From NCBI GenBank assembly GCA_903893485.1, contig CAITMK010000003.1, positions 16,483 to 80,482 of the forward strand: a stretch of 64,000 nt of DNA, written 5' to 3'. This document shows, piece by piece, positions 10,205 through 17,909 of the stretch; position 1 is the first letter of the stretch, and the number at the start of each line of letters is the position of its first letter. The translations under genes and the position numbers were made by a program. The DNA is from Candidatus Magasanikiibacteriota bacterium. Its GTDB lineage: Bacteria; Patescibacteria; ABY1; Magasanikbacterales; 2-02-FULL-50-9b. Under the pieces are notes generated by a model. That model did not search any database. It was not told the origin of the DNA and worked only from the letters and a program-made list of their open reading frames with translations.

Positions 10205-12226
10205 TTATTTGTTAAACGTAACTTTGCGTTTGCGCTCTTCTTTCATGTACGCCTCAAGCACATCGCCTTCCACGAGTGGTTCTTTGCCTTCGTATTTGAT
10301 ACCACATTCGTGGCCCGCTGGAATTTCTTTAACTTGCGTTTTACCCATTTGAGTTGAAACGATTTTACCATCAGCGATATATTCACGGTTGCGATATACA
10401 CGCACCAATGAACCGCTTGGCACTTTGCCCTGGTCAACGCGACCACCAACCACCTGAACTTTTTTGTCCGTGCGGAAAATCGCGAGCGCTTTGAAGGTAC
10501 CGTATTCGGTAACAATAACTTCTGCAGGAATCATTTCGTTGAGACGAACTTCAACAAAGTTCAACAAGTCGTAAATGACCTTAAATAAGTGTACCTCGAT
10601 TTTTTTGTTACGCGCAAGTTCTGCGGCACCCGGAATTGGTTGCACATGAAAACCGAACAAAAGTGCATGCTGAGATTCGGCGCGCGCAACTTCAGCTTCG
10701 GTGAAATTACCAAGGCCTTTGCCAACCACTTTAACACCAACTTCTTCGGTCTGATATTTTTCCAATGATTGCATGATTGCCTCCAAAGAACCGAGCACAT
10801 CAGCTTTAACAAAAACGTTAAGCCAAATTTTCTGTTTTGTTTCTTCGCCAGATTCAACGTCTTCGGCAGATTGCGTTGCACCAATGATCGGTGCCAAAAT
10901 ACCTGACGCACGAGATTTTTTAACTTTTTCCGCGGTTGCTGCTTTGGACACATCCAAAATATCACCAACTTCTGGCGCAAATTTGAAACCTAAAATTTTA
11001 ACCGGCATTGATGGTTTTGCATCTTCAACGAATTCGCCCAAATGATTTTTCATGGCGCGAACTGAACCGTAGAGCTGGCCATTAACTGCAAGTTCGTCGC
11101 CACGATGAAGCGTGCCACCTTGCACCAAAATAGTTGCAACAGGGCCTTCGCCTTTGTCCACGTGCGATTCGATAACCGTACCAATTGCAGGGCGATTTGG
11201 GTTGGCGCGGATTTTGTCTGCGTCAACATCGGCAACCAATAATAAAGTTTCCAAAAGTTTGTCCACGCCCATGCCGGTCTTTGCAGAAATTGGCACGAGT
11301 GGCACATTACCGCTCCATTCTTCAATTTGAACACCGTTGTTCGCGAGTTCTGTTTTTACTTTTTCCAAATTGATACCTTCTTTATCCATTTTGTTGAGCG
11401 CAACTACCATTGGCAATTTTGCTGCATGAATAATTTTAATTGCTTCAACGGTTTGAGGCATGACGCCGTCGTCCGCTGCAACCACAAGCACCGCAATATC
11501 TGCGATACGTGCACCACGAGAACGCATAACCGTGAACGCTTCGTGACCTGGCGTATCGATAAATGTAATGGGGCGATTATTTTTGATCACCTGGTACGCA
11601 CCAATATGCTGCGTAATACCACCGGCTTCGGTTGCGATCACGTTAGTGGTACGAATGGTGTCGAGCAATTTTGTTTTACCATGATCAACGTGACCCATGA
11701 TAACAATAACTGGCGCGCGGGGCTCCAAAGATTCTTTGGTGTCAGCGTCGAGTGACGCTTGCATTTCAACAACTTGTGAAGTTGAAACTTCTGCTTCTGG
11801 TGCAGCCTCGCCTTCGGCGGTAACCGCAAAACCTAAGTCTTCAGCAATAACGGTTGCAGTATCGCGGTCGATACGTTCGTTAAGTGACGCCAAAATACCG
11901 TTCTTCATGAGCTCTGAAATAACAGCGGTCACTGGCAACTGAAGTGCAGACGCAAAATCACGCACGGTAATGACTGCTGGCAAGGTAACCGACTTCCCTT
12001 CGGCCTTGCGAGCTTCTTTTTCGTCGATGCGCTTTTGGTCGATTGCACGACGCTGCTTTTCTTTCCAATCAGCGTACATGCGGCGCCAATCGCGAATAAT
12101 GCTGTCTGCGATTTTATCGTCAACTTTAACCGCACGACGCCCAATATCGTACCCGTAGTTAGGGAGTACTTCGTAAAGTTCTTTGATTGATACACGCAGG
12201 CGGCGTGAAAGTTCGGAGACGTTCAT
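10205..12226 (-). CDS. infB: Translation initiation factor IF-2
   Basis: 673 residues from the ATG at 12226. This start gives MNVSELSRRLRV, the usual beginning of short IF-2 proteins. An in-frame TTG at 12250 overlaps the predicted -10 box, so it is probably not transcribed. After a helical N-terminus and the IF2_N region come the GTPase motifs GHVDHGKT (G1), DTPGHEAF (G3) and NKMD (G4), then domains II to IV ending in KVTFNK. It places fMet-tRNA on the 30S subunit with GTP hydrolysis. The long N-terminal extension of many bacterial IF-2 proteins is absent. There is no Shine-Dalgarno sequence; the predicted leader is about 17 nt. The thioredoxin gene follows. Confidence 0.96.
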   Translation of the reverse strand: MNVSELSRRLRVSIKELYEVLPNYGYDIGRRAVKVDDKIADSIIRDWRRMYADWKEKQRRAIDQKRIDEKEARKAEGKSVTLPAVITVRDFASALQLPVTAVISELMKNGILASLNERIDRDTATVIAEDLGFAVTAEGEAAPEAEVSTSQVVEMQASLDADTKESLEPRAPVIVIMGHVDHGKTKLLDTIRTTNVIATEAGGITQHIGAYQVIKNNRPITFIDTPGHEAFTVMRSRGARIADIAVLVVAADDGVMPQTVEAIKIIHAAKLPMVVALNKMDKEGINLEKVKTELANNGVQIEEWSGNVPLVPISAKTGMGVDKLLETLLLVADVDADKIRANPNRPAIGTVIESHVDKGEGPVATILVQGGTLHRGDELAVNGQLYGSVRAMKNHLGEFVEDAKPSMPVKILGFKFAPEVGDILDVSKAATAEKVKKSRASGILAPIIGATQSAEDVESGEETKQKIWLNVFVKADVLGSLEAIMQSLEKYQTEEVGVKVVGKGLGNFTEAEVARAESQHALLFGFHVQPIPGAAELARNKKIEVHLFKVIYDLLNFVEVRLNEMIPAEVIVTEYGTFKALAIFRTDKKVQVVGGRVDQGKVPSGSLVRVYRNREYIADGKIVSTQMGKTQVKEIPAGHECGIKYEGKEPLVEGDVLEAYMKEERKRKVTFNK

Positions 12227-12249
12227 GGGAAGAGATTTAGAATAACGCA

Positions 12250-12278
12250 ATTTTAGTAGAAAACTACTAAAAAGTCAA
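12250..12278 (-). promoter_or_regulatory. infB promoter with a perfect palindrome in its spacer
   Basis: Minus-strand TTGACT (12273-12278), 17-bp spacer, TAAAAT (12250-12255). A perfect 9-bp inverted repeat (TTTTAGTAG at 12251-12259 and CTACTAAAA at 12264-12272) fills the spacer and the -10 box. This position suits an operator for a dimeric repressor; no regulator is identified. Confidence 0.6.
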
Positions 12279-12319
12279 ATGTGTGGGCGGCAGATTCCTT
12301 TTTTGGAACCGTGTCGATT

Positions 12320-12374
12320 TAAAATAAAAAATCGTTCGCCCGGCCCGGAAGTGAATGGGGCCGAACGAACGATT
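12320..12374 (-). terminator. Terminator after the 12386-13405 gene
   Basis: Stem of 9 bp (12330-12338 with 12366-12374) enclosing a further GGCC-type pairing, followed on the minus strand by a T-rich tract (complement of 12320-12330). Confidence 0.8.
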
Positions 12375-12385
12375 GCAGGTTGCGC

Positions 12386-13405
12386 CTAGCGCTTGTGGCG
12401 CGGCGGACGCGGTTGGTTGTGCCGTCCAGCCGCCCTTTTCAAGGACTTGGCGCGACCCTCCAAGAAGACCACCTTTTCACGCAGCAGATCCAGGGTCGGC
12501 GCATCCCGCGGCAAGAACTCGTCGAATAGACTTTCGCGGTCCAGCTTGGACAGTTTCAATACCGCCACGGACAGTGTCCGGAGTAGCGTTTCGTGCGCGT
12601 CGCAGCGCAACTGGGCTAACTCTGGCGTATCAGCAGTCATGGGCATTGCTTCAAGCCGTTTTACCAGGATGTTACATGACTCCACGCAGCTCCACATCGC
12701 GGTGAACGCGTCCCGCTTCTGGCCATCGAGCGCCAGCAGCAAATTCTGCTGGCGGCTGATGAGGTTGTCCACGATCAACGCGTTCGGATCACGAACCATC
12801 TTGGCCATGAAACGTGAGCCGATGAGCTGACCATGGCTTTCCATGTACCACTCGCCGAGTACGAACAGCTGACGAACAAAGTTCGTCGCGCTGGACACGC
12901 GATTGGCATTGTCGTTCACGCGATCTTTGATCCGCAGGTAGTAGCCGCCGTCTGGATGCAGCCACACGCTCATGCGCGTGTACTTGGAGACCAGTGGCGT
13001 CCGGCCAACAGCTGTCCACGGCTGCGCGCGATGAGGCTGCACAATCGTACCCCACCCCATGTTCACGACGAAAACGTACAGCGAATGATCATTCGTCTCA
13101 TTCAGAAAATCCCAGAGCTTGTCGATCTGCTTCGCGCTGATCTGGTAGCACTCCATGCCCTGCGCGCCCCACACCACCAGCAGGTGCTTGCAAAAGTTGC
13201 TTTCGCGGTAGTGCCCGTTCAGCACCCACATGCCAAGTGCGATGGCAAGAACGCCCCAAATGGTTGAATTAACCGTAGTTCCGCTGAACAACAGACAGAG
13301 GATAAGGACAATGCCAGCACCATACACGACTGGCCTCCGAAAACCGTTACCTTGAAAGTACTTATGATCCGCCGCCAGATATTTCTTTTCGATTTGTGGA
13401 AACAT
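12386..13405 (-). CDS. Hypothetical two-TM membrane protein, high GC
   Basis: 339 residues from the ATG at 13405, chosen because GAGGCGGTGAG lies just upstream; a longer frame to 13465 would run past this site into the promoter. Two hydrophobic segments lie at about residues 28-45 and 49-66 (IVLILCLLFSG, IWGVLAIALGMWVL). A soluble domain of about 270 residues follows, with no family I recognise, ending in a basic tail (PRPPRHKR) that is probably cytoplasmic. Trp, Cys and His are fairly frequent. The gene is GC-rich and monocistronic, with its own promoter and terminator, unlike the AT-richer infB and lemA on either side. Confidence 0.75.
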   Translation of the reverse strand: MFPQIEKKYLAADHKYFQGNGFRRPVVYGAGIVLILCLLFSGTTVNSTIWGVLAIALGMWVLNGHYRESNFCKHLLVVWGAQGMECYQISAKQIDKLWDFLNETNDHSLYVFVVNMGWGTIVQPHRAQPWTAVGRTPLVSKYTRMSVWLHPDGGYYLRIKDRVNDNANRVSSATNFVRQLFVLGEWYMESHGQLIGSRFMAKMVRDPNALIVDNLISRQQNLLLALDGQKRDAFTAMWSCVESCNILVKRLEAMPMTADTPELAQLRCDAHETLLRTLSVAVLKLSKLDRESLFDEFLPRDAPTLDLLREKVVFLEGRAKSLKRAAGRHNQPRPPRHKR

Positions 13406-13444
13406 GGAACTCACCGCCTCGCGAGCGCAAAATGCGCTTGCCAC

Positions 13445-13473
13445 AGCCTGCCACAAAATGGGCAAACAGTCAA
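13445..13473 (-). promoter_or_regulatory. Putative promoter of the 12386-13405 gene
   Basis: Minus-strand TTGACT (13468-13473), 17-bp spacer, weak -10 CAGGCT (13445-13450). The -10 box is 39 nt from the ATG. Only the -35 is strong, so this is tentative. Confidence 0.4.
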
Positions 13474-13479
13474 TACGAC

Positions 13480-13507
13480 TTGACGCGCCACACCGCGGTG
13501 CTATATT
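13480..13507 (+). promoter_or_regulatory. Putative lemA-htpX promoter
   Basis: TTGACG (13480-13485), 16-bp spacer, TATATT (13502-13507). A TATACT at 13511-13516 is an alternative -10 nearer the ATG at 13529. Confidence 0.45.
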
Positions 13508-13528
13508 ACCTATACTTAACTTTATAAT

Positions 13529-14083
13529 ATGACACCAAGCATTATTTTTCTGATCGTCGTTATTGTAATCGTTTTGTGGGTTATCATGGCCTACAACGGT
13601 TTAGTCACGGGCCGCAATCGCGTTGCCGAAAGTTGGTCAGACATCGACGTACAATTAAAACGTCGCTACGATTTGATTCCAAATTTGGTTGAAACTGTAA
13701 AAGGCTACGCCGCACACGAACAAGGCACGTTGGAAAAAGTAATTGCCGCACGCAACGCCGCAATGAATGCGGGCAGCGACATGCAAACAAAATTGGCCGC
13801 AGAAAATAATTTGTCGAGTACGTTGAAATCCATTTTTGCATTGTCAGAAAGTTACCCAGACTTAAAAGCAAACACCAATTTTTTGCGCTTACAAGATGAA
13901 CTTGCTGACACCGAAAATAAAATTCAAGCTGCTCGCCGTTTTTACAATGGCAACACACGTGAATTCAATACCTCACTCCAAACATTTCCAACCAGCATAA
14001 TCGCCGGTTTGTTTCATTTCACTCCACGCGATTTTTTTGAAGCAGCCGCAGGCGAACGCGAAAACGTGCAGGTGAAATTCTAG
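13529..14083 (+). CDS. lemA: LemA family protein
   Basis: 184 residues. One N-terminal membrane helix (about residues 4-21) is followed by the LemA helical domain: YNGLVTGRNRVAESWSDIDV, QLKRRYDLIPNLVETVKGYA, ENKIQAARRFYNGNTREFN. LemA proteins are membrane-anchored helical bundles often found beside HtpX; their molecular role is poorly defined. The next gene, htpX, begins 1 nt after the stop, so the two are one transcript. There is no ribosome site; the start is the only sensible ATG. Confidence 0.93.
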   Translation: MTPSIIFLIVVIVIVLWVIMAYNGLVTGRNRVAESWSDIDVQLKRRYDLIPNLVETVKGYAAHEQGTLEKVIAARNAAMNAGSDMQTKLAAENNLSSTLKSIFALSESYPDLKANTNFLRLQDELADTENKIQAARRFYNGNTREFNTSLQTFPTSIIAGLFHFTPRDFFEAAAGERENVQVKF

Positions 14084-14084
14084 T

Positions 14085-14972
14085 ATGCAGATGTATTCGC
14101 AGATTGATGCGAACAAACGCCGCACCGCAATTTTGATTGCGGTGTTTGGTGTATTTTTAATTGCAGTTGGTTATGCGTGGAGCGCGTGGAGCGGGTCCGA
14201 TCCAACTACCACCGTTGGCATTGCAATTATTATTTCCGTTGCCATGTCACTGTTTAGTTATTACAGCGGCGATAAAGTTGCGCTAACCGCAAGCGGTGCA
14301 CGCGCCATTACCAAAGAAGAAAATCCGTACGCCTATCGCTTAGTTGAAAATGTTTGTATTGCAGCCGGTTTAAAACCCGTGCCAAAAGTGTATATCATCG
14401 AAGATCCGGCGATCAACGCGTTTGCCTGTGGCCGCGATCCGTTGCATGCATCAATCGCCATCACCACGGGCGCAATTCAAAATTTGGAAAACGAAGAATT
14501 AGAAGGCGTGATTGCACACGAAGTCTCGCACATCATGAATTACGATGTACGTGTGATGACATTGGTCGTTGTTTTGGTAGGTGCGATTGCCCTGCTCGCG
14601 CAGATGGCGCGCTTTGGTGGCGGTCGTCGCCGCAGCAACAATGATGGCGGTGGTGTGCTCGCAATTATTGGCTTGATTTTTATTTTACTGTCGCCGCTCA
14701 TTGCGCAACTCATTCAACTTGCAATTTCTCGCAAGCGTGAATATTTAGCTGATGCATCCGGCGCGCTGCTTACACGTTACCCCGAAGGTTTGGCACGCGC
14801 ACTTGAAAAAATTGAAGCACATAACCAACCAATGGCGCGGGCCAATTCTGCCACCGCACATTTATTTTTTGATTCGCCATATCGCCGCGTGGGAAAAAAG
14901 ATCTCAGGATTATTTTCAACGCATCCACCGATCGAAGAGCGAATTGCAGAACTCCGTGCCATGACTAAATAA
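14085..14972 (+). CDS. htpX: HtpX-type membrane zinc metalloprotease (M48)
   Basis: 295 residues. Two N-terminal membrane helices (about 13-34 and 43-60) precede the protease domain with HEVSH at 145-149 (two zinc His plus the catalytic Glu) and the third ligand Glu219 in REYLADASG. A hydrophobic hairpin of about 155-173 and 190-212 lies between them, as in HtpX. HtpX degrades damaged membrane proteins in the inner membrane. It is cotranscribed with lemA. A site-2 protease is encoded at 38122, so the window holds two membrane metalloproteases. Confidence 0.94.
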   Translation: MQMYSQIDANKRRTAILIAVFGVFLIAVGYAWSAWSGSDPTTTVGIAIIISVAMSLFSYYSGDKVALTASGARAITKEENPYAYRLVENVCIAAGLKPVPKVYIIEDPAINAFACGRDPLHASIAITTGAIQNLENEELEGVIAHEVSHIMNYDVRVMTLVVVLVGAIALLAQMARFGGGRRRSNNDGGGVLAIIGLIFILLSPLIAQLIQLAISRKREYLADASGALLTRYPEGLARALEKIEAHNQPMARANSATAHLFFDSPYRRVGKKISGLFSTHPPIEERIAELRAMTK

Positions 14973-15008
14973 AAAAACACAGCCACATCCAGGGTTCTGG
15001 AGGGCTGC
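14971..15008 (-). terminator. Terminator after the 15042-15638 gene
   Basis: On the minus strand, a GCAGCC/GGCTG outer stem and a TCCAG/CTGGA inner stem are followed by seven T (complement of 14971-14977). It immediately follows the htpX stop on the opposite strand, and a plus-strand T-run (15022-15027) may serve htpX. Confidence 0.75.
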
Positions 15009-15041
15009 GTGCACATGGTGCTTTTTTCGCGGTTCGCGCGA

Positions 15042-15638
15042 CTATGGCTTCTCGGGGTCAAACTCCTTGTCGAGCGCCGCGAGACGTTTGGCGTCCGGCA
15101 GCGGAATGGTCCCGGACGCGCCGAGCACCGCGAACAGGTTGCGCCAGTTGACCTCGCTTTCGCCGCCTGGGAGTTGTTCTGGGGCCAATGCGGTCATCGT
15201 CGCCGGACCGATCATGAGGTTGCGATGATCTCCTTTCAGATCTTCCTCAAGATTACCGCTGTCCAGGAGCTCGTCGTCCGTGAATGTCACGGCAACGGGA
15301 AATCCGTGCAGGGTCGGCATCATCTTCACCTGAATCCGGCCGTGCATGCCGAACAGCACCTCAACTTTGACCACATCCTTCGGGTGGATTGCGGTCATGA
15401 GGCCGTCGAGCTTGACTTCCGTCAGCGCGAGATTGCTCACCGCCGATTCACTTCGCAGCCGCCACCGCACGCGTTCATCAGCGTCGGTATACACCCGCAG
15501 CCGCCGAATGAGGTAGCAGGCCCACTTCAGGGCGAGCATCGTGTCCGGTGGCAAACTGAGCACCGCCATGGGTCCGCCGCACGGCACACCCAAACCGGCA
15601 CCGCCAAAGGCAATTCCGAGATTCAAAAATTCACGCAT
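15042..15638 (-). CDS. Hypothetical protein, high GC, Gly-rich N-terminus
   Basis: 198 residues from the ATG at 15638, fixed by a perfect AAGGAGG (15646-15652) seven bases upstream. A longer frame to 15701 would begin within the -35 box. The product begins MREFLNLGIAFGGAGLGVP, a short hydrophobic Gly-rich segment that may be a weak signal or membrane-interacting helix. A soluble alpha/beta-looking region follows (SNLALTEVKLDGLMTAI, VEVLFGMHGRIQVKMMP). I recognise no family. It is GC-rich and monocistronic, with its own promoter and terminator. Confidence 0.7.
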   Translation of the reverse strand: MREFLNLGIAFGGAGLGVPCGGPMAVLSLPPDTMLALKWACYLIRRLRVYTDADERVRWRLRSESAVSNLALTEVKLDGLMTAIHPKDVVKVEVLFGMHGRIQVKMMPTLHGFPVAVTFTDDELLDSGNLEEDLKGDHRNLMIGPATMTALAPEQLPGGESEVNWRNLFAVLGASGTIPLPDAKRLAALDKEFDPEKP

Positions 15639-15672
15639 CGATTTTCCTCCTTGTGAACTTGTCACGCGCATA

Positions 15673-15701
15673 TTTGTATCACAAAAGAGCCGCCAAGTCA
15701 A
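15673..15701 (-). promoter_or_regulatory. Promoter of the 15042-15638 gene
   Basis: Minus-strand TTGACT (15696-15701), 17-bp spacer, TACAAA (15673-15678), 34 nt from the ATG. Confidence 0.55.
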
Positions 15702-15708
15702 GGTAGCA

Positions 15709-15737
15709 TTGACAGCCCGCCGCTTGCCGGGTAAGAT
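15709..15737 (+). promoter_or_regulatory. nrnA promoter
   Basis: TTGACA (15709-15714), 17-bp spacer, TAAGAT (15732-15737). Only 12 nt separate the -10 box from the ATG, so the mRNA leader would be about 6 nt. Confidence 0.65.
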
Positions 15738-15749
15738 ACTCTATTCTCT

Positions 15750-16721
15750 ATGCAGCAACTGGCTCATCAAATTCACGCGCATTTGACCACGCATGCCAAG
15801 CGTGTTGTTGTGGTTCCGCACAAAAACCCTGATGGTGATACGCTGGGCGCGGCCACTGCTTTTTTGGAATATTTGCGCGCCAATAATGTGCAGGCAACGT
15901 TGTGGTGTAAAACTGCCGCAAGTGTAGCACTGCAATTTTTGCCAAACGCACACGAGCTAAAAAGTGACCCGGCGATTTGGGAGCGCGAGCAATTTGATAC
16001 GGTTTGTTTTTTTGATGCTGGCGATATTATTTTTGCGGGTGCTGCCGATGCAATGCAGCTCCTTCGCACACGTCCAACAATTATAAATTTTGATCATCAT
16101 TTTACCAACAAAAAATTTGGCATTTATAATTTTGTCGATACTGCCGCAGCAAGTACCACAGAAGTTTTATATAATTATTTTGGAATTGTTGGCGGCAAAA
16201 TTACCGCACCAATTGCAACATCACTGCTCGCGGGCCTCATGACGGACACGGGGAATTTTTCTAATCCCGCAACAACAGAAACAGCCCTTGCCGCAGGCGC
16301 CATGCTGGTGCGCGCGGGTGGCAATTACGCGGCAATTTTGGGTTACACGTATCGCAACAAAACAACCGACGGATTAAAATTATGGGGCACCGCGTTGTCT
16401 CGATTAATTATTAAGCCGGAAATGGATTTAGCCTATACCGTAATTACGCGCGCCGACATGGCAGGTCTTAAAGTTTCCGATAATGATGTTGAGGGCGTTT
16501 CAAATTTTATGGTTGCGCTTGGCGAGGCAAAAATTATTATGGTGCTCAAGGAAACGCAAGATGGATTTGTAAAAGGAAGTTTGCGCACCACGCATGAAGG
16601 CGTTGATGTGTCCGAGATGGCCGCACAGTTTGGTGGCGGCGGACACAAGAAAGCGTCAGGGTTTTCTGTAAAAGGAAAACTTGAAATGAAGGGTGGTGAT
16701 TGGATAATCGTCACTGAATAA
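15750..16721 (+). CDS. nrnA: DHH-family phosphoesterase, NrnA type (nanoRNase/pAp phosphatase)
   Basis: 323 residues. DHH-domain metal motifs are present: HKNPDGDTLG at 24-33, a Cys-Phe-Phe-Asp-Ala-Gly-Asp motif near 90, NFDHH near 116, and the DHHA1 substrate-binding motif GGGGHKKASGF near the C-terminus. Enzymes of this group remove nucleotides from 2-5 nt RNAs and dephosphorylate pAp in the cytoplasm. The length matches the family. The gene lies alone between a promoter with a near-leaderless start and a 110-bp nested palindrome. Whether RNA or pAp is preferred cannot be read from the sequence. Confidence 0.9.
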   Translation: MQQLAHQIHAHLTTHAKRVVVVPHKNPDGDTLGAATAFLEYLRANNVQATLWCKTAASVALQFLPNAHELKSDPAIWEREQFDTVCFFDAGDIIFAGAADAMQLLRTRPTIINFDHHFTNKKFGIYNFVDTAAASTTEVLYNYFGIVGGKITAPIATSLLAGLMTDTGNFSNPATTETALAAGAMLVRAGGNYAAILGYTYRNKTTDGLKLWGTALSRLIIKPEMDLAYTVITRADMAGLKVSDNDVEGVSNFMVALGEAKIIMVLKETQDGFVKGSLRTTHEGVDVSEMAAQFGGGGHKKASGFSVKGKLEMKGGDWIIVTE

Positions 16722-16731
16722 TTTTTACCCC

Positions 16732-16840
16732 TCAAGGACGCGTGTCAGTTTGCCCTGCGGCAAACTGCGCTCAACCTCGGCGCGGGCTCGTCTTGGCTGC
16801 GCCAAGACACCGGCCCGCCGCGCCTCCGGACGGTCCTTGA
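16732..16840. repeat. Nested palindrome NP1
   Basis: Outer stem TCAAGGAC (16732-16739) with GTCCTTGA (16833-16840). It encloses hairpin I, a perfect 9-bp stem with a 4-nt loop (16746-16754 with 16759-16767), and hairpin II, a perfect 8-bp stem (16790-16797 with 16801-16808) extended by GGCGCGGGC pairing with a bulged GCCCG/GCGCC. Two hairpins on one outer stem make a three-way junction. No T-run follows on either strand, so it is not a classical terminator. It is GC-rich compared with flanking DNA. Confidence 0.7.
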
Positions 16841-16869
16841 TGGACAAAAACTATCCGCCGATGTAATCT
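16841..16869 (+). promoter_or_regulatory. Putative clpP promoter
   Basis: TGGACA (16841-16846), 17-bp spacer, TAATCT (16864-16869), 10 nt before the ATG. The -35 box abuts the right arm of NP1. Confidence 0.5.
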
Positions 16870-16879
16870 AATCATATCT

Positions 16880-17473
16880 ATGTCTTCCAATTCTACATTC
16901 ATGATCCCAACGGTAATTGAAAAAACAACGAACGGCGAACGTGCCTACGATATTTATTCTCGCCTTTTAAAAGATCGCATTATTTTTTTGGGCACCGAAA
17001 TTAATGACGATGTTGCAAATTCCGTGATTGCGCAATTGTTATTTTTAGAAAGCCAAGACAAATCAAAAGATATTAAATTGTATATCAACTCACCTGGTGG
17101 TTCCGTTTCTGCAGGTCTCGCGATTTTTGACACCATGAATTTTGTGGCGCCAGATATTTCAACCATTTGTATCGGCATGGCCGCTTCCATGGGCGCAGTT
17201 TTACTTTCAAGCGGCGCGCCAGGCAAACGCTTTGCGCTGCCAAACGCTGAAGTCATGATTCACCAAGTTTTAGGCGGCTCCGAGGGCCAAGCATCGGACA
17301 TCAAAATTCGCACCGAGCATATTTTGAAAACAAAAAACCGTTTGAACGAAATTTTGGCAGCAAACACCAAGCAGTCCTTCGAAAAAATCGAACGCGATAC
17401 TGACCGTGATTATTACCTATCCGCCACCGACGCCGCAGCGTACGGATTAATTGACAAAGTAATCACAAAATAA
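16880..17473 (+). CDS. clpP: ATP-dependent Clp protease proteolytic subunit
   Basis: 197 residues, a typical ClpP. The catalytic triad is Ser103 (GMAASMGA), His128 (MIHQ) and Asp177 (TDRDYYLSA). The N-terminal MIPTVIEKTTNGERAYDIYS is the usual axial-loop start. ClpP forms a 14-mer chamber and needs an AAA+ unfoldase; the ClpC gene at 41036 supplies one. The gene is monocistronic, with a near-leaderless promoter and a strong terminator that forms the left arm of NP2. Confidence 0.97.
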   Translation: MSSNSTFMIPTVIEKTTNGERAYDIYSRLLKDRIIFLGTEINDDVANSVIAQLLFLESQDKSKDIKLYINSPGGSVSAGLAIFDTMNFVAPDISTICIGMAASMGAVLLSSGAPGKRFALPNAEVMIHQVLGGSEGQASDIKIRTEHILKTKNRLNEILAANTKQSFEKIERDTDRDYYLSATDAAAYGLIDKVITK

Positions 17474-17505
17474 TTCGAGGCAAGAATTTCAAACTATTTG
17501 AAAAG

Positions 17506-17535
17506 CCTGGGCTTGCCCAGGTCTTTTTGTTTTTC
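17506..17535 (+). terminator. clpP terminator
   Basis: Perfect 7-bp stem CCTGGGC/GCCCAGG with a TT loop, followed by TCTTTTTGTTTTT. Confidence 0.9.
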
Positions 17536-17648
17536 ACGAAGGGGTCATCCGCAGGCATGGCGGGCCGGTGCCGCGCAGCATGCGCGGCGAGCCATGCCGA
17601 GGTCGAGCGTGATTTCCCGCCGGGGAAATCGACGCGACCCCTTCGAGG

Positions 17649-17678
17649 AAAACAAAAAGACCCAGATTGCTCTGGATC
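17649..17678 (-). terminator. Reverse-strand terminator in the right arm of NP2
   Basis: Minus-strand stem GATCCAG/CTGGGTC (17659-17665 with 17672-17678), followed by TTTTTGTTTT. It would stop transcription arriving from the VanW gene. Confidence 0.7.
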
Positions 17679-17699
17679 TTTCAAAACTTTATACGTAGA

Positions 17700-17796
17700 A
17701 ATTCGCGCTCAAGAAGATTTTTCCGAGATGGATTCGAGCAATAAAGCCCGAATGCCCCTTCGGGAAAAATCTCCATGCTTGTCGTGAGCGCGAGTT
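17700..17796. repeat. Nested palindrome NP3
   Basis: Outer stem of 12 bp with one G.T (core TCGCGCTCA 17703-17711 with TGAGCGCGA 17785-17793). Second stem AGATTTTTCC (17715-17724) with GGAAAAATCT (17763-17772). Inner alternatives are ATTCG/CGAAT or CCCGAA/TTCGGG. Confidence 0.7.
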
Positions 17797-17909
17797 ACTA
17801 AGCACAAACTTTGTCTCGGGTCATCTGGTGACCTCTCGGACGGTGAAATATACCCTATAGCGGGTTCTTTGTCAAGTGGATAAATATTCGCCCTATTTTT
17901 AGCTAAAAA

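Larger units (their letters stand above)
17497..17685. repeat. Nested palindrome NP2 with terminators in both arms
   Basis: The ends TTTGAAA (17497-17503) and TTTCAAA (17679-17685) are inverted. A 27-bp arm with two mismatches pairs 17520-17546 with 17636-17662 (inner core CGAAGGGGTC with GACCCCTTCG). Inside are hairpin I (GGCATGGC 17554-17561 with GCCATGCC 17591-17598, containing GCCGCGC/GCGCGGC) and hairpin II (GATTTCCC 17611-17618 with GGGAAATC 17623-17630). Each arm also carries its own terminator hairpin and T-tract. Confidence 0.8.
17474..17909. other. 436-bp non-coding region with two nested palindromes
   Basis: No credible gene in this gap between convergent clpP and the VanW-family gene. 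It holds the clpP terminator, NP2 (17497-17685), a reverse-strand terminator, NP3 (17700-17796), and an AT-rich tail with a TTTTTAGCTAAAAA palindrome at 17896-17909. Confidence 0.7.

Noticed and set aside
12226..12250. TTG start of infB eight codons upstream
   Set aside because: It lies in the predicted -10 box and the MNVSEL start is the family norm.
15009..15656. Plus-strand frame of 215 codons opposite the 15042-15638 gene
   Set aside because: The minus-strand gene has a perfect AAGGAGG, a promoter and a terminator; the plus frame has none.
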